From: Faecalibacterium sp.
Lineage (GTDB): Bacteria > Bacillota > Clostridia > Oscillospirales > Ruminococcaceae
Assembly (NCBI GenBank): GCA_017483235.1
Contig: JAFULE010000043.1
Coordinates: forward strand, 1 to 19,460
DNA: 19,460 nt
Direction of reading: 5' to 3'
The notes under the pieces are model-generated. The model saw only the letters and a program-made list of their open reading frames with translations. It ran no database searches and had not been told where the DNA came from. The position numbers were made by a program, and so were the translations under genes. This document shows, in pieces, positions 1 through 6,317 of this stretch (positions are counted from its first letter, which is position 1; every line of letters begins with the position of its first letter).

Positions 1-156
1 ATCCCGCGAGCCGTCGTCCACCAGAATCAGCTCAAATTCCACCGGATATGCCGCCTGCATCTTCTGCCGCAGGGCATCAAATGCCTTGTAATATAATGGT
101 AAAGCCTCCTGCTCGTTGTAGCAGGGCACCACGATTGAAATCAGTTCCTGTTTCAT
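1..156 (-). CDS. GT2 family glycosyltransferase, N-terminal fragment
   Basis: The first 52 codons of a gene that runs off the left edge of the window. The protein begins MKQELISIVVPCYNEQEALP and reaches a LVDDGSRD motif. The VVPCYNE strand and the DDGS nucleotide-sugar-binding motif are hallmarks of family 2 glycosyltransferases, most like the GtrB / dolichol-phosphate-mannose synthase branch that loads a sugar onto a polyprenyl phosphate at the membrane. The start at 156 is supported by a GAGGA ribosome-binding site about 7 nt upstream and by a well-placed promoter (200-228). The catalytic C-terminal half and any membrane segments lie outside the window, so sugar and acceptor cannot be told. 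Confidence 0.88.
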   Translation of the reverse strand, partial: MKQELISIVVPCYNEQEALPLYYKAFDALRQKMQAAYPVEFELILVDDGSRD

Positions 157-199
157 TGCAGTTCCTCGTCTTTTGCAGGCAAATGTATTTCTATACGTT

Positions 200-228
200 A
201 GTATAAAAAAACCACCGCCGAAAATCAA
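200..228 (-). promoter_or_regulatory. Sigma-A-type promoter for the glycosyltransferase gene
   Basis: On the minus strand, TTGATT (223-228) and TATACT (200-205) are separated by exactly 17 bp, close to the vegetative consensus at both hexamers. The expected transcription start is near 193, giving a leader of about 37 nt before the start codon at 156. The promoter sits just downstream of the terminator of the preceding gene, so the glycosyltransferase is probably transcribed independently of malQ and the GGDEF-like gene. Called by eye only. Confidence 0.65.
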
Positions 229-237
229 CCGCCGGGC

Positions 238-278
238 AACACAAAACAAGGCGCGCCCCGTTTTATACGGGGCGCGCC
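238..278 (-). terminator. Rho-independent terminator after the GGDEF-like gene
   Basis: A perfect 11-bp GC-rich stem (250-260 with 268-278, GGCGCGCCCCG and its complement) closes a 7-nt loop. On the minus strand it is followed by the T-rich run TTGTTTTGTGTT. It lies 14 bp past the stop codon at 293 and ends the malQ / GGDEF-like unit. Confidence 0.85.
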
Positions 279-292
279 GCTGTGTTTTGGTA

Positions 293-1075
293 TTACACCG
301 CCTTGGCCACCGCGTTGCCGCCGGCAGCCTTTACGCCGTCCAGCCGGGCGGCACAGGCCTTGTACAGGGTATCGGTGTCGGTGCAGCCGGGCTCGTTCAA
401 ACCGGCGCAGGCCATCGACAGAGTAAACGGAATGCGGCACAGCATGCCGTGGGTGATGGTACACACCAGATTCATCTTTTCGTACACAAAACGCATCTGG
501 CTTTCCAAATCGATCTCCTCGGCGCCGAAGCAGACGATGGCAAACCGGTTTTCGTCCAGGCGGCACACCACCTTTTCGTCCCCTTCGTCGTAATAGCGCT
601 TCCAGAGGTTGGCCACATAGCACACCACCTGGCCCATATCGGCTTCGTCGTACTGCTGCTTCAGCTGCTCATAGCCGTCGATCTCCAGCAGAGCCATGGC
701 CGCCGGCCGCCCCGCCGGGGCACAAGCGTTCAGCTTGGCGCAGATGCGATCGTTCCAGAAAGACAGGTTGTAGGTGCCGGTGAGAAGATCGCGCACCAGT
801 TCATCGTGATAAATGCGCATCTCGCGCACCGAAGCGCCGGCTTCGGCCGCGTCGGCCAGCACACCGCTCAGCCGCAGCACACAGGGTTTGCCGTCTACCC
901 GCAGGCCACGGGTGATAACAGCACACAGATCGTCCAGACTGCGCTCGTACTGCACCCGCAGGCCGGGGTGTTCTTCCTGTCCGTCGGACAGTTCTGCCAG
1001 CTCCACCTGCTCAAACAATTCGCTCAGGGCAGGCAGCAGGGCCTGCAGTTCCTGCGCATGAAAATCCTTTTTCAT
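293..1075 (-). CDS. Degenerate GGDEF-domain protein
   Basis: A 260-residue protein with no signal peptide or membrane segment. Residues 1-90 are an alpha-helical region I do not recognise. Residues 96-255 match the GGDEF (diguanylate cyclase) fold in order: DLLTGTYNLSFW (usual DxLTGLxNRR), an EIDGYEQLKQQY segment (usual DIDxFKxxNDxxG), and CRLDENRFAI where RYGGDEFAI is expected, ending in LYKACAARLDGVKAAGGN (usual ALYxAKxxGRN). The signature GGDEF loop is DENRF, and the metal-binding first-strand Asp is Glu, so cyclase activity is very unlikely. The domain may instead sense GTP or c-di-GMP, or be structural. The start at 1075 was chosen because a GGGAGA site lies just upstream; the longer open frame runs back into malQ. 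It lies 79 bp after malQ and is probably co-transcribed with it. Confidence 0.72.
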   Translation of the reverse strand: MKKDFHAQELQALLPALSELFEQVELAELSDGQEEHPGLRVQYERSLDDLCAVITRGLRVDGKPCVLRLSGVLADAAEAGASVREMRIYHDELVRDLLTGTYNLSFWNDRICAKLNACAPAGRPAAMALLEIDGYEQLKQQYDEADMGQVVCYVANLWKRYYDEGDEKVVCRLDENRFAIVCFGAEEIDLESQMRFVYEKMNLVCTITHGMLCRIPFTLSMACAGLNEPGCTDTDTLYKACAARLDGVKAAGGNAVAKAV

Positions 1076-1154
1076 CTTCTCTCCCTCAGGCGCGAGCCGT
1101 ACAGCCCGCGGATCGCTGCCGCCCTGCCACATTGCAGGGCAGCATGCTTCATAC

Positions 1155-2693
1155 TTATGCCTCGGCCTTTTCTTCCTTCTTGGGGGCCACCGGAACACGG
1201 CAGTAGGTTTCGCACTCGGTGTAGATGGCCTTGGCCAGCTTGGCCGAATCGAAGCCCTTGGCGGCACGCCATGCCCAGTTGCCGCCCAGACGACCCGGGG
1301 TGTTCAGGTGTGCTTCGGCACCGCAGCCCAGCCAGTCGTACATGGGGATGATGGCCCAATCGGAGGCGGTGGCCAGCGCAGCGCGGATGATGGCCTCGCG
1401 GGCGTTGTCGCCCTTGCCCAGATGCAGGTAGCGCTTGACATTGGCCAGGGTCTTTTTGTCGGCGGTATCCAGCCAGTCCTGCAGGGTGGTGTTGTCGTGG
1501 GTACCGGGGTACACCACAAAGTTCTTGTAGCAGTTGTGGGGCAGATACTCGCTGTCGTAGCTGTCGAAGGCAAACTGCAGCACCTTCATGCCGGGGAAGC
1601 CGCTGTCCTTCAGCAGCACACGCACGCTGTCGAACAGCTCGCCCAGATCCTCGGCCACGATGGGCAGCTTGCCCAGTGAAGCTTCCAGAGCGTTAAACAG
1701 CTTCATGCCGGGGCCCTGTTCCCACTTGCCGGTACGGGCGGTGGGGGCACCGGCCGGGATGGCCCAGTAGGTGTCGAAGCCGCGGAAATGGTCAATACGC
1801 AGCATGTCGTACACTTCCAGCGCGCTGCGCACGCGGCTGATCCACCAGGCATAACCGGTAGCCTCGTGATAGCTCCAGTCATAGACCGGGTTGCCCCACA
1901 GCTGGCCGTCGGCCGCGAACATATCCGGCGGGCAGCCGGCCACGCGGGCAAAGTCGCCCTTTTCGTCCAGTTCAAACAGCTTGCCGCCGGTCCAGGCGTC
2001 CACCGAGTCGGCCGAAACATAGATGGGCACGTCGCCCATGATCTTGATGCCCTTGGCGTTGGCATAGGCCTTCAGCTCGCCCCACTGCTGGCCGAACTTG
2101 AACTGGATGAACTGCCAGAACAGCACCTCGTCGGCGTTTTCGTCGGCAAACTGTTTCAACGCATCGGCCTCACGCAGCTTCAGCTCGGCGGGCCACTGGT
2201 TCCAGGGCTGCATACCGTAGGCCGCCTTGATGGCCATGTACATGGCGTAGTCGGGCAGCCAGTGCTGGTTTTTCAGCACATAGGCGTAATATTCATCGGG
2301 CAGGTACTGCTCGCAGCCGTTCTTATTCGCGCACTGGGCCTTCCAGTTGGCAAACGCCTTGCGCAGCAGGGCAAACCGTGCATTGTAGATGGCACCGTAA
2401 TCGATCTGGGTCTCATCATTGCCCCAGAACACGCCCTTCAGGTCGGCGGCCTTCAGCAGGCCCTCCTTCTTCAGCGCTTCCAGACTGATAAAATACGGGT
2501 TGCCCGCAAAGGCCGAGCAGCTCTGGTAGGGGCTGTCGCCGTAGCCGGTGGGGCTGAGGGGCAGAATCTGCCAGATGGTCTGGCCTGCTTTGGCCAGAAA
2601 ATCAACAAAATGGTACGCGTCGCTGCCAAAGCAGCCAATGCCGCCCGGGCCGGGCAGGCTGGAGATCGGCATCAAAATTCCGCATTCACGCAT
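1155..2693 (-). CDS. malQ: 4-alpha-glucanotransferase (amylomaltase)
   Basis: A 512-residue cytoplasmic enzyme of glycoside hydrolase family 77, near the usual length for bacterial MalQ. It transfers alpha-1,4-glucan segments between maltodextrins during starch, maltose or glycogen breakdown. The catalytic triad is visible: nucleophile Asp301 in MLRIDHFRGF, acid/base Glu348 in VAEDLGEL, and Asp400 in YPGTHDNTTL. Also typical are the N-terminal LPLSPTGYGDSPYQ and the MGDVPIYVSADSVD motif near residue 219. The start at 2693 has a GGGGGA ribosome-binding site 9 nt upstream; the frame stays open further back, but there it overlaps the promoter. The C-terminus ends in a short charged tail (KKEEKAEA). 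It heads a unit that continues into the GGDEF-like gene. Confidence 0.96.
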   Translation of the reverse strand: MRECGILMPISSLPGPGGIGCFGSDAYHFVDFLAKAGQTIWQILPLSPTGYGDSPYQSCSAFAGNPYFISLEALKKEGLLKAADLKGVFWGNDETQIDYGAIYNARFALLRKAFANWKAQCANKNGCEQYLPDEYYAYVLKNQHWLPDYAMYMAIKAAYGMQPWNQWPAELKLREADALKQFADENADEVLFWQFIQFKFGQQWGELKAYANAKGIKIMGDVPIYVSADSVDAWTGGKLFELDEKGDFARVAGCPPDMFAADGQLWGNPVYDWSYHEATGYAWWISRVRSALEVYDMLRIDHFRGFDTYWAIPAGAPTARTGKWEQGPGMKLFNALEASLGKLPIVAEDLGELFDSVRVLLKDSGFPGMKVLQFAFDSYDSEYLPHNCYKNFVVYPGTHDNTTLQDWLDTADKKTLANVKRYLHLGKGDNAREAIIRAALATASDWAIIPMYDWLGCGAEAHLNTPGRLGGNWAWRAAKGFDSAKLAKAIYTECETYCRVPVAPKKEEKAEA

Positions 2694-2722
2694 GGTATGT
2701 ATTCCCCCATTATTCGGATGCA

Positions 2723-2737
2723 GCCGGATGGTCCGGC
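2723..2737. promoter_or_regulatory. Inverted repeat in the malQ leader, possible operator
   Basis: GCCGGA (2723-2728) and TCCGGC (2732-2737) form a perfect 6-bp inverted repeat around a 3-nt centre, just downstream of the expected malQ transcription start near 2745. The position would suit a repressor site or a small leader hairpin. No known consensus is recognised. Confidence 0.3.
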
Positions 2738-2751
2738 CGCTGATAAATTTG

Positions 2752-2780
2752 ATTATAGCACTGTTTGGCAGGAATGTCAT
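2752..2780 (-). promoter_or_regulatory. Strong promoter for malQ
   Basis: On the minus strand, ATGACA (2775-2780) and a perfect TATAAT (2752-2757) are spaced by 17 bp. The bases before the -10 give an extended TGC-TATAAT. The start of transcription should be near 2745, leaving a leader of about 50 nt. It faces away from the alaX promoter in the same intergenic region. Confidence 0.75.
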
Positions 2781-2846
2781 TGAAAATCCGAAAAAAGGAG
2801 ACACGCCGCAGATATTTTTTTGGCCCTTTTCGCGCCGTGCAAATCG

Positions 2847-2855
2847 TGATATACT
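2847..2855 (+). promoter_or_regulatory. Extended -10 promoter for alaX
   Basis: TGA followed directly by TATACT (2850-2855) makes an extended -10 element. No good -35 lies 16-18 bp upstream (TTTTCG at best), as is common for extended -10 promoters. Transcription would start near 2862, about 26 nt before the alaX start codon. Confidence 0.55.
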
Positions 2856-2887
2856 GGCACAGATACGAGATAAAGCGAGGTTTTTGC

Positions 2888-4075
2888 ATGGCCGCCACCC
2901 AAAAACTGTATTACGAGCAGCCCCTTGCCCGCAGCTTTACCGCCCGGGTATGTGAGGTGGACCCCGCCCGCGCCCGCGTGGCGCTGGATGCCACCGCCTT
3001 TTACCCCGAGGGGGGCGGCCAGCCCGCTGATCGGGGTGTGCTGCATTTTGCCGGCGCCGATGCCGCCGTGCTGGATGTGCACGAGCAGGCCGGGGTGATC
3101 TGGCACCAGCTGGACACCCTGCCCCCCAACGCCGCTGCAGGTGACAAAGTACAGGGCGAGGTGGACTGGGCCCGCCGGCTGGACCACATGCAGCAGCACA
3201 CCGGCGAGCATATCCTTTCGGGCACCCTGCACCGGCTGTTCGGGGCCGAAAACGTGGGCTTTCACATCGGCACCGAGGCGGTGCGGATGGACACCGATAT
3301 CCCCCTTAGCTGGCAGCAGCTGCAGCTGGCCGAGCAGCAGGCCAACGCGGTGATTTGGGCCGACGCGCCGGTGAACATCAGCTGGCCCGAGCCGGCCGCC
3401 CTTGCCGCTTTGACCTACCGCAGCAAAAAAGAGCTGGAAGGCCCGGTGCGGATCGTGGAAATTCCCGGCGGCGACTGCTGCGCCTGCTGCGGCACCCATC
3501 TGGCCCACGCCGGACAGGTGGGCATGATCAAAATTCTGACCGCCGAGCACTACAAGGGCGGCATGCGGCTGAGTGTAGTATGCGGCGGCCGCGCCCTGCA
3601 GGAATACGAGGCCATGCGCAGCCGCCAGCAGACCATTGGCGCTTTGCTGAGTGCCAAACCGGAAGAAACCGCCCACGCGGTGCAGCGGCTGTCCGACGAA
3701 AAGGCCGCGCTGGATTACAATTATTACGGGCTGTGTCAGCAGCTGTTTGAACAGCTGGCCGCGCAGGCCGCCCAAACCCCCAACACCCCCGCAATTTACA
3801 CCCTGCCCGGGCTGAGCCCCGCCTGGCTGGCAAGGCTGGCCAACCGGCTGGCCGCCGCGGTGCCCAACGTGGTGTGTGCCGCGCTGAGCGAAACCGACCG
3901 GGGCACCGGCTACTGCATTGCCAGTGCCGCGCAGGATGTGCGCCCCCTGATCAAAGCCCTGAATGCTGCAGGGACCGGCCGGGGCGGCGGCAAGCCCGGC
4001 AGCTGCCAGGGCAGCTGTGCCGGGGCAAGCCCGCAGCAGGTGGAGGAATTTTTGCGGCAGACGCTGCAGAGCTGA
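2888..4075 (+). CDS. alaX: Alanyl-tRNA editing protein, long AlaX type
   Basis: A 395-residue stand-alone relative of the editing and C-terminal regions of alanyl-tRNA synthetase, which hydrolyses Ser- or Gly-mischarged tRNA-Ala in trans. The zinc site is complete: HTGEH (His104, His108) and CCGTH (Cys200, His204). Upstream is the AFYPEGGGQPADRG motif (37-50) typical of this family. Residues 240-395 form the extra region of the long class, ending in a DHHA1-like glycine-rich GTGRGGGKPGSCQGS. No aminoacylation domain is present. The start at 2888 is set by GAGG 7 nt upstream and by the promoter at 2847-2855; the open frame extends to 2765 without a ribosome-binding site. The next gene, trmB, is also a tRNA-processing gene. 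Confidence 0.93.
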   Translation: MAATQKLYYEQPLARSFTARVCEVDPARARVALDATAFYPEGGGQPADRGVLHFAGADAAVLDVHEQAGVIWHQLDTLPPNAAAGDKVQGEVDWARRLDHMQQHTGEHILSGTLHRLFGAENVGFHIGTEAVRMDTDIPLSWQQLQLAEQQANAVIWADAPVNISWPEPAALAALTYRSKKELEGPVRIVEIPGGDCCACCGTHLAHAGQVGMIKILTAEHYKGGMRLSVVCGGRALQEYEAMRSRQQTIGALLSAKPEETAHAVQRLSDEKAALDYNYYGLCQQLFEQLAAQAAQTPNTPAIYTLPGLSPAWLARLANRLAAAVPNVVCAALSETDRGTGYCIASAAQDVRPLIKALNAAGTGRGGGKPGSCQGSCAGASPQQVEEFLRQTLQS

Positions 4076-4131
4076 CCGCCGGTAAACATTCCCGTGTGAC
4101 CCCACCCATGAAGTAATCGAGATAACATACG

Positions 4132-4171
4132 GCACCGCAAAGTATCTGCGGTGCGATCAAAAAGTTTTTTT
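4132..4171 (+). terminator. Possible terminator after alaX
   Basis: An 8-bp hairpin, GCACCGCA (4132-4139) with TGCGGTGC (4147-4154), lies 57 bp past the alaX stop. The run of seven T residues (4165-4171) starts 10 nt after the stem rather than touching it, so termination may be weak and some read-through into trmB is likely. Confidence 0.45.
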
Positions 4172-4173
4172 CG

Positions 4174-4199
4174 CTTCCTTTTTGTTCACAAAAAGGAAG
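4174..4199. promoter_or_regulatory. Perfect 11-bp hairpin before the trmB ribosome-binding site
   Basis: CTTCCTTTTTG (4174-4184) and CAAAAAGGAAG (4189-4199) pair perfectly around a TTCA loop, 6 nt before the GAGAGG ribosome-binding site of trmB. The inner CTTTTTG (4178-4184) could pair instead with CAAAAAG at 4158-4164, so two exclusive folds are possible. This may be a leader control element or simply a terminator-like repeat; the sequence alone does not decide. Confidence 0.45.
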
Positions 4200-4218
4200 A
4201 AAAAGAGAGGTACCAACT

Positions 4219-4986
4219 ATGAGAATGCGCTTCAAACCCTACGCCCGGCCCGAGCTGCTGGCCTGCGACCATCACGCCCACGACCCCTTTGCCAACCGCG
4301 GCAGCTGGCACGCCCAGTTTGCCCGGCCTGAACAGCCCATGATGCTGGAGCTGGGCTGCGGCAAGGGCGGCTTTTTGAGCAAGCTGGCCTGTGCCCATCC
4401 TGAAAACAACTATCTGGGCATCGACATCACCGACAAGGTGCTGATTCTGGCCAAACGTAAGATCGACGCCGAATACGCTGCTGCCGGCCGCCCCATCGAC
4501 AATGTCAAGATCATGAGCGCTGACATCGAGCGCATCAGCAAGGTATTCAGCCCCGAAGATACGGTGCAGCGCATCTACATCAACTTCTGCAATCCCTGGA
4601 GCAAGAACGCCGGCAGCAACAAGCACCGGCTGACCTACCCCCGCCAGCTGATCCAGTACCGGGAATTTCTGGTGGACGGCGGCGAGATCTACTTCAAAAC
4701 TGATGACGACGATCTGTTCCGCGACAGCGTGGAGTACTTCCCCGCTGCGGGCTTCGAGATCGAGTGGATCACCTACGACCTGCACGACGGCGAGCCGGAA
4801 TGGAACATCCGCACCGAGCACGAGGGCATGTTTACCGAGATGGGCATCAAGATCAAAGCCCTGATCGCCCGCAAAAAGCCCGGTGCCGACAGCGTAAGCT
4901 GGATCGAACCCAAGGTGCTGAAGCGAATGGCCGCCGAGGCTGCCGCTGCCGAAGCCGCCGCCAGCGAGGAGAATGCCGATGCATGA
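4219..4986 (+). CDS. trmB: tRNA (guanine-N7-)-methyltransferase
   Basis: A 255-residue class I SAM-dependent methyltransferase that makes m7G46 in the variable loop of tRNAs. The SAM-binding loop is LELGCGKGGF (43-52), followed by the acidic GIDITDK strand end. The catalytic/tRNA-binding segment NFCNPWSKNAGSNKHRLTYP (122-141) corresponds to the usual NFxDPWPKxRHxKRRL; the substitution of NPWS for DPWP is seen here directly. RTEHEGMFTEMG (198-209) is the C-terminal TEYE-like motif. The last 25 residues are an Ala/Glu-rich tail. The start at 4219 follows GAGAGG with an 8-nt spacer. The 3' end overlaps the next gene by 8 nt, suggesting coupled translation. Confidence 0.95.
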   Translation: MRMRFKPYARPELLACDHHAHDPFANRGSWHAQFARPEQPMMLELGCGKGGFLSKLACAHPENNYLGIDITDKVLILAKRKIDAEYAAAGRPIDNVKIMSADIERISKVFSPEDTVQRIYINFCNPWSKNAGSNKHRLTYPRQLIQYREFLVDGGEIYFKTDDDDLFRDSVEYFPAAGFEIEWITYDLHDGEPEWNIRTEHEGMFTEMGIKIKALIARKKPGADSVSWIEPKVLKRMAAEAAAAEAAASEENADA

Positions 4987-5149
4987 CTGTGACCTGTGCC
5001 TGCACAACCAGCAGGATGAATACGGCGACTATTACTGCGACGTGCAGCTGGACGAGGACGAGATGGCTCGTTACCTGAGCCGCCGGTACGACCGCTGCCC
5101 CTATTACGAGCAGGGCGACGAGTACAAGCTGGTACGCCGGCAGAACTGA
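4979..5149 (+). CDS. Small four-cysteine protein, DUF6472-like
   Basis: A 56-residue acidic, tyrosine-rich protein starting MHDCDLCLHNQQDEYGDYYC and containing LDEDEMARYLS and CPYYEQGDEYKLVRRQN. It resembles small Clostridia proteins annotated as DUF6472 that often follow trmB; this is recalled from family knowledge and not searched. Cys4, Cys7, Cys20 and Cys40 could make one zinc site. The start at 4979 lies inside the end of trmB and has GAGGAG 7 nt upstream, so translation is probably coupled. Function is unknown; its position suggests a link to tRNA modification. Confidence 0.78.
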   Translation: MHDCDLCLHNQQDEYGDYYCDVQLDEDEMARYLSRRYDRCPYYEQGDEYKLVRRQN

Positions 5150-5157
5150 ATATGCAC

Positions 5158-5199
5158 ACAAAAAACCGGCAGGGATTTCCCTGCCGGTTTTACTTTTTG
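5158..5199. terminator. Bidirectional terminator between trmB unit and degV
   Basis: An 11-bp stem (5164-5174 with 5179-5189, core CCGGCAGGG / CCCTGCCGG) with a 4-nt loop is flanked by A-runs on the left and TTTTACTTTTT on the right. It can terminate both the plus-strand trmB unit and the convergent minus-strand degV gene. Confidence 0.88.
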
Positions 5200-5201
5200 G
5201 T

Positions 5202-6104
5202 TTACTCTTCGCCCTTCCAGCGGCGCATTACACCCATGCCCAGCGCATAGGGGCCGGTGTGCACCGCAATGGTGCTGCCGATCTGCAGCATATCGGGCCG
5301 GCAGGCGGTGCCGGGGTACTTGGCCTGCAGGGCATCGCCGGTCATCTGCAGCAGCTGCTCGCCCTCGGCAGGGTCGTAGCCGTAGCCGATGGTAACGGCG
5401 TAGTCGTCCGGGTCGGCATTGCACTCGGCCAGATAATGCAGCAGCTGCTCGACCGCACGCTCCATGCTCTTTTTGCGGCCGCGGGCCACGCCGGAGGAGA
5501 AAATCTCGCCCTCCTTAAACAGGATCATCGGCTTGATGCCAAGGAAATTGGCGGTGTGGCCCGCCGCTTTGCCAATGCGCCCGCCCTTGATCAGGTAGTC
5601 CAGATTGCCCACCGTAAAAAAGATGCGGTTGGTGGGCACCGCTTCGTCCAGCCACTGTACCGCCTGCTGCAGGGAACAGCCGGCATCCCGCATGGCGCAG
5701 GCCTGCCGCACCACAATGCTTTCGGTCACAGTGGCAGCGGTGGTGTCCATAACCTGCAGCTGCGCTTCGGGGTATTCGTCCCGCAGCAGCTCGGCGGCGT
5801 TGCGGGCGCTGCCCACACCGCCGCTCATCTTACCGGTAAAGCACAGGCACAGCACCGGGCGGCCGGCCCTGACATAAGGCTCGAAAGCAGCACGGTAATC
5901 TTCCAGACTGGGCAGGCTGGTTTTGGGGGTCTTGTCCGGGTTTTCCACCATAAAGCTGTACAGCTGCCGCACCGGCAGTTCTTCGCCCTCTTTCAAGTAG
6001 TTCTGCCCGTCGGTAGAGGCATAAAAGGGCACGATTTGCACCCCAAGCTGCCGGGCCTGTTCGGGGGTCAGGTCACAGGCACTGTCCGCAATGATCTGAA
6101 ACAT
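5202..6104 (-). CDS. DegV family fatty-acid-binding protein
   Basis: A 300-residue protein of the DegV / FakB family, which holds a fatty acid for phosphorylation by the FakA kinase and feeds it to phospholipid synthesis. Family marks in order: IIADSACDLT at the N-terminus, IVPFY (24-28), TSLPS (62-66), SGGVGSA (94-100, usual SGTYQSA), LDYLIKGGRIGKA (168-180) and GSTIAVHTGPYALGMG (276-291), the last providing the residues that contact the fatty-acid carboxylate. Length is normal. The start at 6104 has a strong AAAGGAG 7-8 nt upstream. No fakA gene is nearby, which is common since several degV copies are usually scattered. Chain preference cannot be inferred. Confidence 0.92.
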   Translation of the reverse strand: MFQIIADSACDLTPEQARQLGVQIVPFYASTDGQNYLKEGEELPVRQLYSFMVENPDKTPKTSLPSLEDYRAAFEPYVRAGRPVLCLCFTGKMSGGVGSARNAAELLRDEYPEAQLQVMDTTAATVTESIVVRQACAMRDAGCSLQQAVQWLDEAVPTNRIFFTVGNLDYLIKGGRIGKAAGHTANFLGIKPMILFKEGEIFSSGVARGRKKSMERAVEQLLHYLAECNADPDDYAVTIGYGYDPAEGEQLLQMTGDALQAKYPGTACRPDMLQIGSTIAVHTGPYALGMGVMRRWKGEE

Positions 6105-6184
6105 GATACTTCTCCTTTGTTGGTCGGCTGAGCACGCCGTGCCGGGGCACAACGCTTCTTGTAATTTTGTTTAATACATCTGGT

Positions 6185-6213
6185 ATTATACATTATATCG
6201 AGAAAAAAATCTG
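6185..6213 (-). promoter_or_regulatory. Probable promoter for degV
   Basis: The minus strand carries two overlapping-phase TATAAT boxes (6185-6190 and 6192-6197). With a 17-bp spacer the first has a poor -35, CAGATT (6208-6213), which overlaps the end of the ptsI terminator stem. Transcription would start near 6178, giving a leader of about 75 nt. Confidence 0.45.
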
Positions 6214-6248
6214 CCCGCCCCGGCAAAAAGGCTGCAGGGCGGGCAGAT
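6203..6248 (-). terminator. Rho-independent terminator after ptsI
   Basis: A perfect 12-bp stem (6209-6220 with 6237-6248, ATCTGCCCGCCC and complement) with a 16-nt loop is followed on the minus strand by a run of T residues. It lies about 70 bp past the ptsI stop and directly before the degV promoter. Confidence 0.88.
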
Positions 6249-6317
6249 CAATTTATTTCGATGATACGACATTCCATATTGCAAATTGGGCAATTTGCAA
6301 AAACTGACCAACCCGAT

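Noticed and set aside
1121..1140. GCCCTGC / GCAGGGC hairpin between malQ and the GGDEF-like gene as a terminator
   Set aside because: No T run follows on the minus strand (GGCAGCG), so it probably does not terminate; the two genes are taken as one unit.
2777..4135. A 452-codon minus-strand open frame opposite alaX
   Set aside because: Low-complexity antisense of alaX, which has an intact zinc site and its own promoter on the other strand.
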